From: Lacihabitans sp. CS3-21
GTDB taxonomy: Bacteria > Bacteroidota > Bacteroidia > Cytophagales > Spirosomataceae
Length of the DNA stretch: 64,000 bases
Assembly: GCF_024343675.1 (NCBI RefSeq)
Contig: NZ_RJUD01000011.1
Span: forward strand, 1 to 64,000
Direction: 5' to 3'
Under the pieces are notes generated by a model. The model had not been told where the DNA came from. It made no database searches and was given only the letters and a program-made list of their open reading frames with translations. The translations under genes were made by a program, and so were the position numbers. This document shows positions 37,280 through 47,718 of this stretch, in pieces; the first letter of the stretch is position 1, and each line of letters starts with the position of its first letter.

Positions 37280-40042
37280 ATGCTTCGTTTTGTACTTCTA
37301 TTTTCGTTTGTTTTTTTTACAACGATCAGTGTTTTTAGTCAAAAAATACAAGGAAAAGTGGTAGACAAAAACCAAAATCCAATGGAAATGGCCTCGGTTA
37401 TGCTACTGGATGCCAAAGACTCCTCTTTGGTGAGTTTTGTTTCTACTACTTCCAATGGTGTTTTTGAAATAAAAGAAGTTACTAAAGGTAACCTTTTGGT
37501 TCAAATTACCTATCTCGGCTATGAAAACTTTTGGAATAAACTAACTTTTGAGGGCAACACGATTGAACTTGGTACAATAGTATTAAAAGAAAATACCAAA
37601 GAACTCCAGAGCCTAGTGGTGTCAGACTATGGAAGTCCTATGGAATTTGGCAAAGATACCGTGACTTACAATGCCGCTGCTTTTAAAATTAAAGCTGGCG
37701 ATGTCGTAGAGGATTTGCTCAAGAAACTTCCGGGTGTAGAAGTGGAACGCGACGGTTCTGTGAAGGCTTTCGGCGAAAATGTCCAGAATGTATTGGTGGA
37801 TGGAAAGGAGTTTTTTGGAAAAGACACCAAAATAGCTACCAAAAACCTGGATGCTGATGCCATAGAGAAAGTGCAAGTTTTTGACAAAAAGTCAGATATG
37901 GCCGAGTTTACAGGTATAGAAGACGGTCAGGACGAACGCACCATTAACCTAAAACTGAAACCAGGTAAGAAAGCTGGCTATTTTGGTACAGCAGAACTTG
38001 CAGGCGGAACCAGCGAAAGATTTAAGGGAAGAGCGAGTATCAACAGATTTTCTCCCAAAAGTAGAATTTCGTTTATTGGCTTGGCCAACAACATCAATGA
38101 ACAAAATTTTTCTATGGAAGACTATATTTCATTTATGGGTGGCATAGGTTCAATGATGTCGGGAGGAGGAATGAACATCAATTTAGGTGAAAATGGTGGT
38201 CTGCCGATGGGCTTAATCAACAACCAAGGTGTACAAAAATCATTTGCTGGAGGTTTAAATTATGCTAAAGATTTTAATAAAAAAACTTCCTTAGTTGGCA
38301 GTATTTTCATCAATGATTTTTTTAATGATCTGAACAAAAACGTTTCAAGAGAAAATTTCCTGAAAGATGCCAGTTATTGGTCTCAAATACTTGGAAGTCA
38401 AAACTCTAACAACTTGTCCACTTCCTTCAATTTGAAACTTACCTCTAAAATATCAGCCTTTCAGAATGTGATTTTTAGATTGGACGGTGGGTTGGGAAGT
38501 AATCGCTTGAATTCGGTGTCTTCGGATATTTCTTTGAGAACTGACAACAGCAAAATCAATGAAAATGATGCTATTTATAACATTTCAGGAAATAACTATA
38601 GGCTGAATCCCGATCTTACCTACCAACAGAAGTTTTCAAAACTGGGTAGATCAATGGTTTTGAAAGCCAAAACAAAGGTCAATCATACAGATAACAATGC
38701 AGATTTAGATGCTAAGTATGCCTTTTATTCAGATCAAATAACTACCAGAAAAATCTTGCAAAATCAGCAATCTGCCAATGAGGGTGTAAGTTATGAGCTG
38801 AATGCTGCCTATATCGAGCCTTTTGGCAAGAAAAGATACTTGGAGTTTAGTGCCGGCATGGATGACCAAAACAATAAGCTAAATACTGACTTTTTTGATG
38901 TCATAAACGAAGCCTTGATTTACAATCTTAACCTTTCTACCTGGTATAATCGAGATTATATCAATCGTAAAACAGGCCTGAAATATAGCAGCACACAAAC
39001 CAAATACAATTGGGCAGCTGGCTTTAGATATGAAAATTCCTTTTTGAAAGGTCGCATAAATAATGAAAATACTAACATTACGAATACCTTCAATGCTATT
39101 TTGCCCGAGTTATACTACAATTATGAGTTTGGAAATGGACATAATTTCAATTTGGATTATAACACAGATATGGTGGAGCCTTCACTCATTCAGCTACAGC
39201 CGATTGTCAACAACGCTGATCCATTGAATATTTACAAGGGGAATCCATCACTTTCCAATGAATATAAGCACAATTTGTCGATGCGATACTTGAAATACAA
39301 TGCATTTGAATTCAGGATGTTTTATGCGAGTTTTAGAGCTGGATTTACCCAAAATAAAATCAATAATAGCATAAACATCGACGAGTTTTTTGTTCGGACA
39401 GTGAGTCCCGTAAATAGTAAAAATGAGCAATCAGGCAGTGGAAGGATTGAATACAGCACGCCTATAAAACCTTTGAAGCTGAAAACTAAAATAACTTTGA
39501 GGAGCAATGTCTCCAACGGGTTTAGCCTGATAAACGATGTTTGGAATCAAACGACCATTTTTGGAAAGGGTTTAAATTTTTCGATAGAAAACAGAAAGAA
39601 GGATAAGGTTGATGTCCTGGCAGGTATCCGATATTATAGAAGCGATAGCCGTTATTCCGAAAACACTAATTTGGGACAGTTTTATACAGAAACTACGTTG
39701 TTTGTTGAAGGAAGTCTGAATATTGGAGAAAATGTGATACTCAAAACCAATTTTGACAATGTAAGTTATCAGCAATCCTTTTCAAAAGACCATGTAAATG
39801 TGCCGCTCTGGAAGACAAGTATAACTGCATTTGTCGATAAAAGCAAAAAGTTAAGACTTACGGCAGAGGTGTTTGATATTTTGAACCAAAACAAAGGAAT
39901 AAGTAGAAACAGTAATTTGAGCTACAACGAAATAAGTAGAACCAATGTCTTAGGAAGGTATTTTCTTTTTGGTCTTTCTTATAACATCAAAGGTTTCAAG
40001 AAAATGAATGGAATCGAAATTAAAATGGGGGATAGGGATTAG
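37280..40042 (+). CDS. outer-membrane beta-barrel with CarboxypepD_reg domain (TonB-dependent-receptor-like)
   Basis: A 920-residue protein with a signal peptide ending ISVFSQ. Residues about 22-105 are the CarboxypepD_reg-like sandwich (QGKVVDKNQNPMEMASVMLLDAKDSSLVSFVSTTSNGVFEI), about 110-215 a plug-like domain (LLKKLPGVEVERDGSVKAFG), and the rest a beta-barrel of the outer-membrane protein beta-barrel family 3 type. No SusD partner is encoded, so this is not a standard SusC/D import pair. With the GLPGLI protein it forms a common Bacteroidota two-gene unit of unknown substrate, perhaps for peptide or metal-related transport. Confidence 0.88.
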   Translation: MLRFVLLFSFVFFTTISVFSQKIQGKVVDKNQNPMEMASVMLLDAKDSSLVSFVSTTSNGVFEIKEVTKGNLLVQITYLGYENFWNKLTFEGNTIELGTIVLKENTKELQSLVVSDYGSPMEFGKDTVTYNAAAFKIKAGDVVEDLLKKLPGVEVERDGSVKAFGENVQNVLVDGKEFFGKDTKIATKNLDADAIEKVQVFDKKSDMAEFTGIEDGQDERTINLKLKPGKKAGYFGTAELAGGTSERFKGRASINRFSPKSRISFIGLANNINEQNFSMEDYISFMGGIGSMMSGGGMNINLGENGGLPMGLINNQGVQKSFAGGLNYAKDFNKKTSLVGSIFINDFFNDLNKNVSRENFLKDASYWSQILGSQNSNNLSTSFNLKLTSKISAFQNVIFRLDGGLGSNRLNSVSSDISLRTDNSKINENDAIYNISGNNYRLNPDLTYQQKFSKLGRSMVLKAKTKVNHTDNNADLDAKYAFYSDQITTRKILQNQQSANEGVSYELNAAYIEPFGKKRYLEFSAGMDDQNNKLNTDFFDVINEALIYNLNLSTWYNRDYINRKTGLKYSSTQTKYNWAAGFRYENSFLKGRINNENTNITNTFNAILPELYYNYEFGNGHNFNLDYNTDMVEPSLIQLQPIVNNADPLNIYKGNPSLSNEYKHNLSMRYLKYNAFEFRMFYASFRAGFTQNKINNSINIDEFFVRTVSPVNSKNEQSGSGRIEYSTPIKPLKLKTKITLRSNVSNGFSLINDVWNQTTIFGKGLNFSIENRKKDKVDVLAGIRYYRSDSRYSENTNLGQFYTETTLFVEGSLNIGENVILKTNFDNVSYQQSFSKDHVNVPLWKTSITAFVDKSKKLRLTAEVFDILNQNKGISRNSNLSYNEISRTNVLGRYFLFGLSYNIKGFKKMNGIEIKMGDRD

Positions 40043-40235
40043 GAAAAGTGCTTATGTAGATTAGGGCTTATTTTGAAATATTAGGAAATTTTGTATGTCT
40101 CGTCCGAAAAATCAGTTCTCAATTTAGTCTCTTGTAACCCAGTTGTCGAGCAGAATAGCCTTTTCATCTAAATGTAAATATGTTCCTAAAAATTTATATT
40201 AATTTGAGTTTCGTATTCAACCTTAATATAAAAAC

Positions 40236-43031
40236 ATGAAAGAAATTTTACGCAAGTCTAGAAAAAGATTCTCCATTAAAAACGCTTTTTTGGTTTCTAT
40301 TGTTGGCATTGCACTCAGTTCCTTTGTTATTTCAAACACCCCAAATAATTTTACCGAAACTGGTATCAAGGGAGATACTTTACCCAAAGTCAAAATTCCT
40401 GAAGGCGTAGATCCCAACAGCGACGACTGGAAAGGCATAGATTTAGAACCTAAACAACCTATATTGCCTCTAAGTGTGGCTGAAGAACAAAAACAGTTTT
40501 TACTGCCTCCAGGCTATAAAATCGAACCAATTTTGACCGAACCCGCCATTCAACAGCCAGCGGCTATTGCTTTTGACGGCAACGGCAGAATGTATGTTTT
40601 GGAGTTGAGATCTTATATGCTCGATGCCGATTCTAAAAACGAATTAGAGCCTACCAGCAGAATTTCTCGTTGGGAGGATAAAAACAACGATGGTGTTTAT
40701 GAGAGTGGTACTACTTTTATAGATAATCTGATATTTCCTCGTTTTGTGTTGCCTTATGGCAAAGATTGCGTGCTAACAATGGAATCAGACGCGGATAATG
40801 TTTACAAATACACCGACACCAATGGCGACGGTAAAGCAGACAAAAAAGAACTTTTTACAACCAAATACGGTCGATCGGGAAATGTTGAACACCAACAAGC
40901 ATTTATGTATTATGGCATGGATAACTGGTTGTATAGTACCGTAAATGCATTCAGGGTAAGAGAAACGCCCAATGGTGTTATCAGAGAAAAAACAGGATTT
41001 AACAGAGCCCAATGGGGCGTAACCCATGACGACTACGGTAAACTTTGGTTTCAAGGAGGTGCAAGTGGATTGCCTTCCCATTTCCAGTTTCCGATTCACT
41101 ATGGAAACTTCGACGTGCCAGGTGAATTTGCCAAAGGCTTTGATGTGCCTTGGGGTGCAGCAGTGAAAATTGCTGATATGCAAGGTGGAATGGACGAAAT
41201 TCGTCAGCCAGACGGTTCTTTGAACAGAGTGACTGGATCAGCTGGAAATGACGTGTATAGGGGTGACCGACTTCCAAGTAATCTCAGAGGGCAATATTTC
41301 TATGGTGAACCTGTAGCGAGAATTGTTCGACAGATCAATCCGATAGTAACGGAGGGAGTGACTACCCTTCACAATGTTTTTCAGGACCAAAAATCAGAGT
41401 TTTTGTGTTCGACAGACCCACTTTTCCGTCCCGTTGATATGGCCACCGCTCCCGATGGTACCATGTATATTGTGGATATGTACCGTGGTATCATTCAAGA
41501 AGGACAGTGGACCCAGAAAGGAACCTATCTGCGTACAAAAATTGAACAGTATCAACTAGATAAAGTGGTGGGTTTGGGTAGAATCTGGCGTATCACATAT
41601 GATGGAAAAGAGCGAGACAAATCTCAGCCAAAAATGCTAAATGAGTCGGCTTCAGCCTTGGTGAAACATTTGGAGCATCCAAATGGCTGGAGACGGGATG
41701 CCGCACAGCAACTCTTGGTTTTGAAAAAAGACCTTTCTGTAATCCCCTCGTTGAGAACGATGGCGACTTCGAGTAAAAACGAATTGGCCAGAATACACGC
41801 CATCTGGACATTGGAAGGCTTGGGTGCTTTAAAAATCGACATGGCCAAAAAACTGTTGAAGGATGTAAATCCAAAAATTAGGATTCAAGCTTTGCGTGCC
41901 AGTGAAACGCTTTATAAAGCCGGTGCAAAAGAACTAGAGTCAGATTATAAGGCTGCCATGAATGATGCCAACACAGATGTAGTGGTGCAGGCCATGCTTT
42001 CAGCCAAAGTTTTGAAAATAAATGATTTAGAAACGGGAATAAAAACAGCCATTGCGAATAACAAAGCTACAGGTGTAAAACTCATTGGTGAGCAGATTAT
42101 AACACCTCCAAAACCAAGGAATAATGGGCCTTTTGGAGCAGCGGAATTGAGCAAAGACCAAAAGGAATCGGTTGATAGAGGTATGGTGATTTACAGTGAA
42201 TTATGTTCACAATGTCATGGAAATAATGGCATGGGAGCACCAGGTGGAAATGGAAAATTGATGGCACCAGCTTTGGCTGGTTCGCAACGCATTCAGGCAC
42301 ATCCTGAATATGCTATAAAAGTTGTATTGCATGGCATGGAAGGAAATATTGAAGGTAAAAACTATGCAGGAGGTCTTATGGCTCCAATGAAAGACCACGA
42401 TGACATGTGGGTAGCCGATGTGATATCTTACATCAGAAATGGCCTTTCGAATGATGCTTCTTTGGTCACACCAAAACAAGTTGAAAAAATTCGTGCAAAT
42501 ACAGCCAATCAGAGCGTTTTATTCAAATATGATCAACTCATAAAAACTACACCCAAGGAAATACAAGTGGCAGATGGATTAAAAATAACGGCGAGTCATA
42601 CGGCCTCTACTCGAATCGGTGGAAATGTTTCTCCACAAAGTGCATTTACCTACGAAGGTTGGTCAACGGGCAAAAAGCAAGAAAAAGGCATGTGGTATCA
42701 AGTGGAATTTCCAAAGGCCATGAGCGTTTCAGAGTTTCAATTTAATTCTGCTGCAATAAGAAGATTTGGACCAAGAACTGCCAATAATCAGCAAGCACCA
42801 CCTCAGGTAACGCAAACTTTTCCAAGAAAATACATAATTGAGGTTTCAGTGGATGGAAATAATTGGGAGCAAGCTGCCAAAGGTCTTGTGGGTAATGAGG
42901 GAGATAACATAGTTTCACTATCAACTCAAAAAATTAAGTTCTTAAGGTTAAAACTTGAAGAAGGTCTGGATCAAGAAACTGAAGCTATCCCTTGGACAAT
43001 GAAGCAAGTAAAAATATTTGGATTGCAGTAA
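40236..43031 (+). CDS. membrane-anchored propeller-HEAT-cytochrome c-discoidin protein
   Basis: 931 residues. A hydrophobic N-terminal segment (about 13-30) anchors or exports it. Residues about 85-430 look like the beta-propeller of PVC-type haem-binding/glucose-dehydrogenase-like proteins (GYKIEPILTEPAIQQPAAIAFDGNGRMYVLEL, PVDMATAPDGTMYIVDMYRGIIQ). HEAT-like helices follow at about 470-620, then a cytochrome c with CSQCHG (657-662) and a Met ligand in GGLMAPMKDHDD, and a C-terminal discoidin-like domain to about 930. It is probably a periplasmic redox protein oxidising a sugar or alcohol; the substrate is unknown. Confidence 0.78.
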   Translation: MKEILRKSRKRFSIKNAFLVSIVGIALSSFVISNTPNNFTETGIKGDTLPKVKIPEGVDPNSDDWKGIDLEPKQPILPLSVAEEQKQFLLPPGYKIEPILTEPAIQQPAAIAFDGNGRMYVLELRSYMLDADSKNELEPTSRISRWEDKNNDGVYESGTTFIDNLIFPRFVLPYGKDCVLTMESDADNVYKYTDTNGDGKADKKELFTTKYGRSGNVEHQQAFMYYGMDNWLYSTVNAFRVRETPNGVIREKTGFNRAQWGVTHDDYGKLWFQGGASGLPSHFQFPIHYGNFDVPGEFAKGFDVPWGAAVKIADMQGGMDEIRQPDGSLNRVTGSAGNDVYRGDRLPSNLRGQYFYGEPVARIVRQINPIVTEGVTTLHNVFQDQKSEFLCSTDPLFRPVDMATAPDGTMYIVDMYRGIIQEGQWTQKGTYLRTKIEQYQLDKVVGLGRIWRITYDGKERDKSQPKMLNESASALVKHLEHPNGWRRDAAQQLLVLKKDLSVIPSLRTMATSSKNELARIHAIWTLEGLGALKIDMAKKLLKDVNPKIRIQALRASETLYKAGAKELESDYKAAMNDANTDVVVQAMLSAKVLKINDLETGIKTAIANNKATGVKLIGEQIITPPKPRNNGPFGAAELSKDQKESVDRGMVIYSELCSQCHGNNGMGAPGGNGKLMAPALAGSQRIQAHPEYAIKVVLHGMEGNIEGKNYAGGLMAPMKDHDDMWVADVISYIRNGLSNDASLVTPKQVEKIRANTANQSVLFKYDQLIKTTPKEIQVADGLKITASHTASTRIGGNVSPQSAFTYEGWSTGKKQEKGMWYQVEFPKAMSVSEFQFNSAAIRRFGPRTANNQQAPPQVTQTFPRKYIIEVSVDGNNWEQAAKGLVGNEGDNIVSLSTQKIKFLRLKLEEGLDQETEAIPWTMKQVKIFGLQ

Positions 43032-43053
43032 TTTACAGCTCATAATTTCTTAA

Positions 43054-43088
43054 CAGATTAATGCGGAAAAAAAAACCGTGTTAATCTG
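43054..43088 (+). terminator. hairpin after the cytochrome-propeller gene
   Basis: CAGATTAA (43054-43061) pairs with TTAATCTG (43081-43088), with an inner CGG/CCG pair and an A-rich loop. There is no T run after it, so it may be a REP-like element or a weak terminator. Confidence 0.4.
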
Positions 43089-43239
43089 CTTTGGAACATC
43101 CGCTTCATTCGTGTACAATTAGGAATTATAGTTTCCATATTCAGGTCAAAATATCCACAAAGGCAGGTAAGTACATAATACGTAAATAATTATTCGGCAG
43201 TACTTTGCAGAGAATAAATTTAACCTTTATAATAAAAAT

Positions 43240-46200
43240 ATGTTAGATCGAAAAGGAAAATGGATAACAATTGTGTTTTTGTTGTCTATTGTTAGTCAGG
43301 TATTTGCAGGATTTACGCTTGATAATCTCAAAGTGGATTATGAAAATACCCCTCTAGGAATTGATATTACTAATCCGCATTTTTCTTGGCAAATGAAGGC
43401 TACGGATAACAAACGAGGTTACGCTCAAACAGCCTACCAAATAGTAGTAACAGATGCCAATAATCAAATAGTTTGGGATACCCAAAAAGTAAATTCTGAT
43501 CTTTCTCATGGAATAGAGTACTCTGGACCAGCTCTAAAAGCCACTACTCGATATACTTGGAAAGTAAACGTATGGGACAATTCCAAAACGATGAGCACAA
43601 AAAGCTCTTGGTTCGAAACCGGTCTCATGAATCCTGATATTTCCGCATGGTCAGGTGCTAAATGGATTGGTGGAGGTAGCGAAGACTTGGTGTTTTATTC
43701 CCACTATTTATCGGTTTATAAATTTCAATATGCAGTTCAGCTTGATAAAGCCACAAATTCTACCAAAGCAGCATTTGTATTTGGAGGAAATGATGCCCGA
43801 TTGATGGACAAAGACCTCAATATTCAAGGTGTTGAAAACAAAAAAGACGAAAGTTTTATTGCTTTAGAGTTGGATATTAGCAATGTTTCTGAAGCAATAG
43901 ATGGATTGGCAAAACTCAATATTTATAGAGTTGGCTATACTAAAAATGATAGCAAAGAAACCCCATTCAAAAGTCTTTCGATTCCGAAAAACTTGATAAA
44001 TGAAGCCAATAAGTATGAAAAGCATAAGATTTTTGTGACTTGTAATTTTGGTTTGTATGAGTTTTTTATTGGTGAAAATAAGCCTGAGAATAAAGTGGTA
44101 GAAAAAGTGGAAGGAACGCCTTCGCCTTTTGGCCCTCGTGGCTTAAATCTTAATCCAGTGGGAAGTGGAAATAATTTTATAAGTTTTCCGATGATGGCAG
44201 ATGTGGGTTTTCAAACCAATGAGAATCAAACAGCCATTTTTTCGGAGGTAGAATTAAAAAACTTCCGTTTCCCTTCAAATACTTTGTTTAGTGAAAAGCT
44301 AAATGTGAATGACTATAATGGTATTTTCAAATCCAATAAATTGTCGGTTAAAAATGGTAGTTATGTTGTAAAAGGCGGAGCATTGATATTGGCAAATCCA
44401 AGCAAGAATGCCGCCCCTATGCTTAGAACTACTTTTGAGGTGCAACCCAAAACTATCAAAACAGCCAGATTATATGTGACTGCCAGAGGGATTTATGAGG
44501 TTTTTATGAACGGAAAACGTGTGAGCAACGATTATTTTAATCCGGGCTTGACGCAATACAATAAAAACCACATGTATCAAACCTATGACGTGAAAGAGGC
44601 TCTGAAACAAGGTGGCCAAAATGCCATAGGAGCATGGTTGAGTGAAGGTTGGTGGAGTGGAAACATTACATTTAGTGGCGAAAACTGGAATTATTTTGGC
44701 GATAGACAATCACTCTTGAGTAAATTGGTCATAAAATATACAGATGGCACAGAACAGATAATCACCTCAAATCCAAACGAATGGAAGTATTTCAATGATG
44801 GACCCGTTCGTTATGGGAGTTATTTTCAAGGTGAAGTGTATGATGCCAACAAAGAAGCTGTTATAAAAGACTGGTCAACGTCCTCTTACAATGCAAGTGC
44901 TTGGAAGTCAGCGGTGGAGGTGCCATTGGAGGGAACGGCCTACCAAGGAACTTTTACAGACGGCCGTGGACAAAAATCTACTTTTTCTTACAGAGATCTG
45001 AAACTAATCGGTCAAATGGGAAACAATGCAACTATTGTAAAAACGATGCCTGCGGTTTCAGTAGAAGAAGTTCGTCCGAAAGTGTATGTCTACGATATGG
45101 CTCAAAATATGGTGGGTGTTCCTCAAGTTTTTATAAAAAATGGAAAAAAAGGCCAAGTAATTACCATGCGATTTGCTGAGGTAAAGTATCCAAACTTGAA
45201 AGAATACAGTGAAAATGTAGGCATGGTGATGATGGAAAACATTAGGGCGGCACTCACCCAAGATGTTTATATTTTAAAAGGAGGTGATGAAATTATCCAG
45301 CCTCGATTTACTTTTCATGGATATAGATATTTAGAAATAACAGGTTTATCGAATGCCTTGCCAATTGCTGCCGTAAAAGGATTAGTAATAAGTTCAGTGT
45401 TAGGTTTGTCGTCGAGTTATGAAACTTCCAACCCTTTAGTGAATAAACTATGGCAAAATATCACTTGGTCGCTTCGTAGTAATTTTCTTTCAATTCCAAC
45501 AGATACACCTGCACGAAATGAACGTATGGGTTGGAGTGGGGATATTTCTGTTTTCTCAAAATCAGCCACTTATCTCACAGATGCAGATATGTTTTTAAGA
45601 AGACACCTGCTCGCCATGCGTGATGTACAGGCTGAAAGCGGTCGATTTACTGATGTGGCTCCCATGGGTGGTGGCTTTGGAGGAACTCTTTGGGGAAGTG
45701 CTGGTTTGACGGTAGCTTGGGAGACTTATCAACAATATGGCGATGTGCAACTTCTCAAAGAGCATTACGATGCCATGAAAAAGTATATGACATTCTTGGA
45801 TACCAAAGTAGATAAAGCCACTGGAATATTAAACGAAGGACCCTTGGGCGACTGGTTAAGTCCCGAAAATGGTAAAAACGATAATACGGCGTTCTGGATG
45901 ACCTATTTTGCTTATGATTTAGAAATCATGACTAAAGTGGCTACAATTCTTAACAAAACTGAAGATGCCGCAACTTTTAAAGCTCGCTACGAGGAAGTTA
46001 AGAGGGTTTTTAATGAAGTTTATGTAGACAAAAATACGCATAGAACCATAAAGTCAGGTGTTAAAACTGCAAGAATGGGACCGCCAAATGCTAGGAATTT
46101 GGAAGAAAAATCAGACAAAGGGCAATTGGTAGATACACAAGCTTCTTATGCTATTCCGCTAGATTTGAGTTTATTTAATGATGAAAATAAGCCTTTTGCT

Positions 46201-46860
46201 ATTAAATATTTAAATGAGGCCTTGACTCGTAAAAACAAAGACGACGAAGGCGTTGAGCGTCCAGAATATTCGTTGATGACAGGCTTTATCGGAACGGCTT
46301 CCATCGCCGATGCCCTTTCTGAAAATGGAAATCATGCCAATGCTTACAGATTGTTACAGCAAAAAAGCTATCCATCTTGGCTGTATTCTGTTGTGAATGG
46401 GGCCACTTCTATTTGGGAGCGATTAAATTCTTATACGGTTGAAAATGGTTTCGGAGGTAATAATTCCATGAATTCCTTTAATCATTATTCTTTCGGAGCT
46501 GTTTCTTCATGGATGTACAATTACTCGCTGGGTATTCAAAGAAGTCCTGAAAAAGCTGCTTTCAAACATTTTATCTTGAAACCAACACCTGACCCTGATA
46601 AAGTGATGACTTTTGCAAAGGGACATTATGAGTCGGTTTATGGTTTAATTAAAAGCGAATGGAAAACAGATAATGGCAAGTTAAGCTATAAATGCACAGT
46701 GCCAGCCAACAGCACTGCTACACTTTATTTACCAACTAAAAGTGTTAGCCAAATCATCGAATCTGGCAAAGTTATCAGCAATTGGATAGGTTTGAAAGTA
46801 GATGGTGAAAATCTGATGATTCCTTTGACTTCTGGCGATTATGATTTTGAAGTGAGGTAA
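43240..46860 (+). CDS. secreted GH78 alpha-L-rhamnosidase
   Basis: A 1206-residue protein with an N-terminal signal helix ending VSQVFAG. A fibronectin-like domain (LDNLKVDYENTPLGIDITNPHFSWQM) starts the chain, followed by the Bac_rhamnosid_N sandwich (TARLYVTARGIYEVFMNGKRVSNDYFNPGLTQYNKNHMYQTYDV, about 407-450) and the alpha/alpha-barrel with IPTDTPARNERMGWSGDISVFSKSATY, GPLGDWLS and a late GATSIWERLNSYT. These match GH78 catalytic-acid and base regions. An extra sandwich at about 150-345 looks like an inserted carbohydrate-binding module. It would remove terminal rhamnose from plant glycosides or pectic glycans. Confidence 0.9.
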   Translation: MLDRKGKWITIVFLLSIVSQVFAGFTLDNLKVDYENTPLGIDITNPHFSWQMKATDNKRGYAQTAYQIVVTDANNQIVWDTQKVNSDLSHGIEYSGPALKATTRYTWKVNVWDNSKTMSTKSSWFETGLMNPDISAWSGAKWIGGGSEDLVFYSHYLSVYKFQYAVQLDKATNSTKAAFVFGGNDARLMDKDLNIQGVENKKDESFIALELDISNVSEAIDGLAKLNIYRVGYTKNDSKETPFKSLSIPKNLINEANKYEKHKIFVTCNFGLYEFFIGENKPENKVVEKVEGTPSPFGPRGLNLNPVGSGNNFISFPMMADVGFQTNENQTAIFSEVELKNFRFPSNTLFSEKLNVNDYNGIFKSNKLSVKNGSYVVKGGALILANPSKNAAPMLRTTFEVQPKTIKTARLYVTARGIYEVFMNGKRVSNDYFNPGLTQYNKNHMYQTYDVKEALKQGGQNAIGAWLSEGWWSGNITFSGENWNYFGDRQSLLSKLVIKYTDGTEQIITSNPNEWKYFNDGPVRYGSYFQGEVYDANKEAVIKDWSTSSYNASAWKSAVEVPLEGTAYQGTFTDGRGQKSTFSYRDLKLIGQMGNNATIVKTMPAVSVEEVRPKVYVYDMAQNMVGVPQVFIKNGKKGQVITMRFAEVKYPNLKEYSENVGMVMMENIRAALTQDVYILKGGDEIIQPRFTFHGYRYLEITGLSNALPIAAVKGLVISSVLGLSSSYETSNPLVNKLWQNITWSLRSNFLSIPTDTPARNERMGWSGDISVFSKSATYLTDADMFLRRHLLAMRDVQAESGRFTDVAPMGGGFGGTLWGSAGLTVAWETYQQYGDVQLLKEHYDAMKKYMTFLDTKVDKATGILNEGPLGDWLSPENGKNDNTAFWMTYFAYDLEIMTKVATILNKTEDAATFKARYEEVKRVFNEVYVDKNTHRTIKSGVKTARMGPPNARNLEEKSDKGQLVDTQASYAIPLDLSLFNDENKPFAIKYLNEALTRKNKDDEGVERPEYSLMTGFIGTASIADALSENGNHANAYRLLQQKSYPSWLYSVVNGATSIWERLNSYTVENGFGGNNSMNSFNHYSFGAVSSWMYNYSLGIQRSPEKAAFKHFILKPTPDPDKVMTFAKGHYESVYGLIKSEWKTDNGKLSYKCTVPANSTATLYLPTKSVSQIIESGKVISNWIGLKVDGENLMIPLTSGDYDFEVR

Positions 46861-46879
46861 TTTATGCTTGAATTTGATG

Positions 46880-46919
46880 ATAACCAGAGTTTTCAAACGA
46901 GGAAGCTCTGGTTATTAGT
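46880..46919 (+). terminator. candidate terminator after the GH78 rhamnosidase gene
   Basis: ATAACCAGAG (46880-46889) and CTCTGGTTAT (46906-46915) are perfect 10-bp inverted repeats with a 16-base loop, 19 bases after the stop codon. The T run after it is poor. Confidence 0.6.
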
Positions 46920-47138
46920 TTTATAAAAATGGATATAGGCACTAAATTGTTGAATAACTTAAATATTGTTCTGGGTAAATGGAATCCATCATAATCCATT
47001 TTAGGATATTACTCGAATAAGTTATTGGATTATCCAAGATACACAATTCAGCAAATTCAACTTTAAGGGTATAGTTTTAATTCATTTACAGTTATTAGTA
47101 TTTAGATTTCTTTAAAAAATATAAATAAGGGGAATCAT

Positions 47139-47206
47139 ATTGATTGATTTTGAATCTAATTGGAGTTTTTTTGATTCACAAATTCAATGAGAATATCTGA
47201 AGTTTG
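47139..47206 (+). promoter_or_regulatory. shared promoter/operator module, copy A
   Basis: ATTGATTGATTTTGAAT begins at 47139 and continues into CTAATTGGA. A -7-like GAAGTTTG sits 60 bases after the module start (47199-47206). Copies B (53228) and C (59271) have the same order and spacing. Here the first coding sequence downstream is a dead remnant; the intact esterase gene starts 765 bases further on. Confidence 0.6.
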
Positions 47207-47490
47207 TATTATATTTTAGAAAAATAGTTTTATTTTCTTAAGAGGCTGGAAATTGATATTTCCTATAAGGTCATTGTGAAATTTCAATAACTAAAACTTT
47301 AATAAAAATTCAGTCAATATTAAGTTTTTAAAATATCATTTGATTAGGTTAAAAAAAATTATCGTTCTTGTTATCAGCTACTTATATTTTTTACTGTATG
47401 GTTTAAACTAAATAGGGCGTTCAGAAGAATCAAATTCATTGCAGCAGTAATAGTGGTGGGCATATAAATAGCAGAAGACATGTAAAAACA

Positions 47491-47718
47491 GGAAGGTCCG
47501 CCTCCAAACCCTTTTGTTGGTCTGCCTAAAGATTATGGGGCAGACATTTTATCCAAAATTCTGCAGATGCGTTTTATATCTTAGGACATGGAATAAAAGC
47601 AGATTTTGTATTGAAAAATGGCGTTACTATTAAACACCTTGGCTATCGTTTTATCGAAAAAGGACATTTCAAAAACAATGAATTCATCACCGCTAAGCTT
47701 TGGAATGGGGATAAGTAA
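47491..47718 (+). pseudogene. remnant of a GH35/DUF5597-type C-terminal domain
   Basis: One frame, interrupted by a stop at 47527-47529, reads GRHFIQNSADAFYILGHG, then KADFVLKNG..HLGYRFIEKGHFKNNEFITAKLWNGD and a stop at 47716. It matches the tail of the intact GH35-like enzyme at 28297-29925 in order: IIIQTAENEFYIAGSG, then VDEGNFTNNQWAVKRHLNGD. No catalytic domain remains. This is a decayed glycosidase gene that once lay at the head of the downstream cluster. Confidence 0.65.

Noticed and set aside
37280-40042. SusC-type importer of a polysaccharide utilisation locus
   Set aside because: There is no SusD gene next to it, and its partner is a GLPGLI protein, so it belongs to the other common barrel family.
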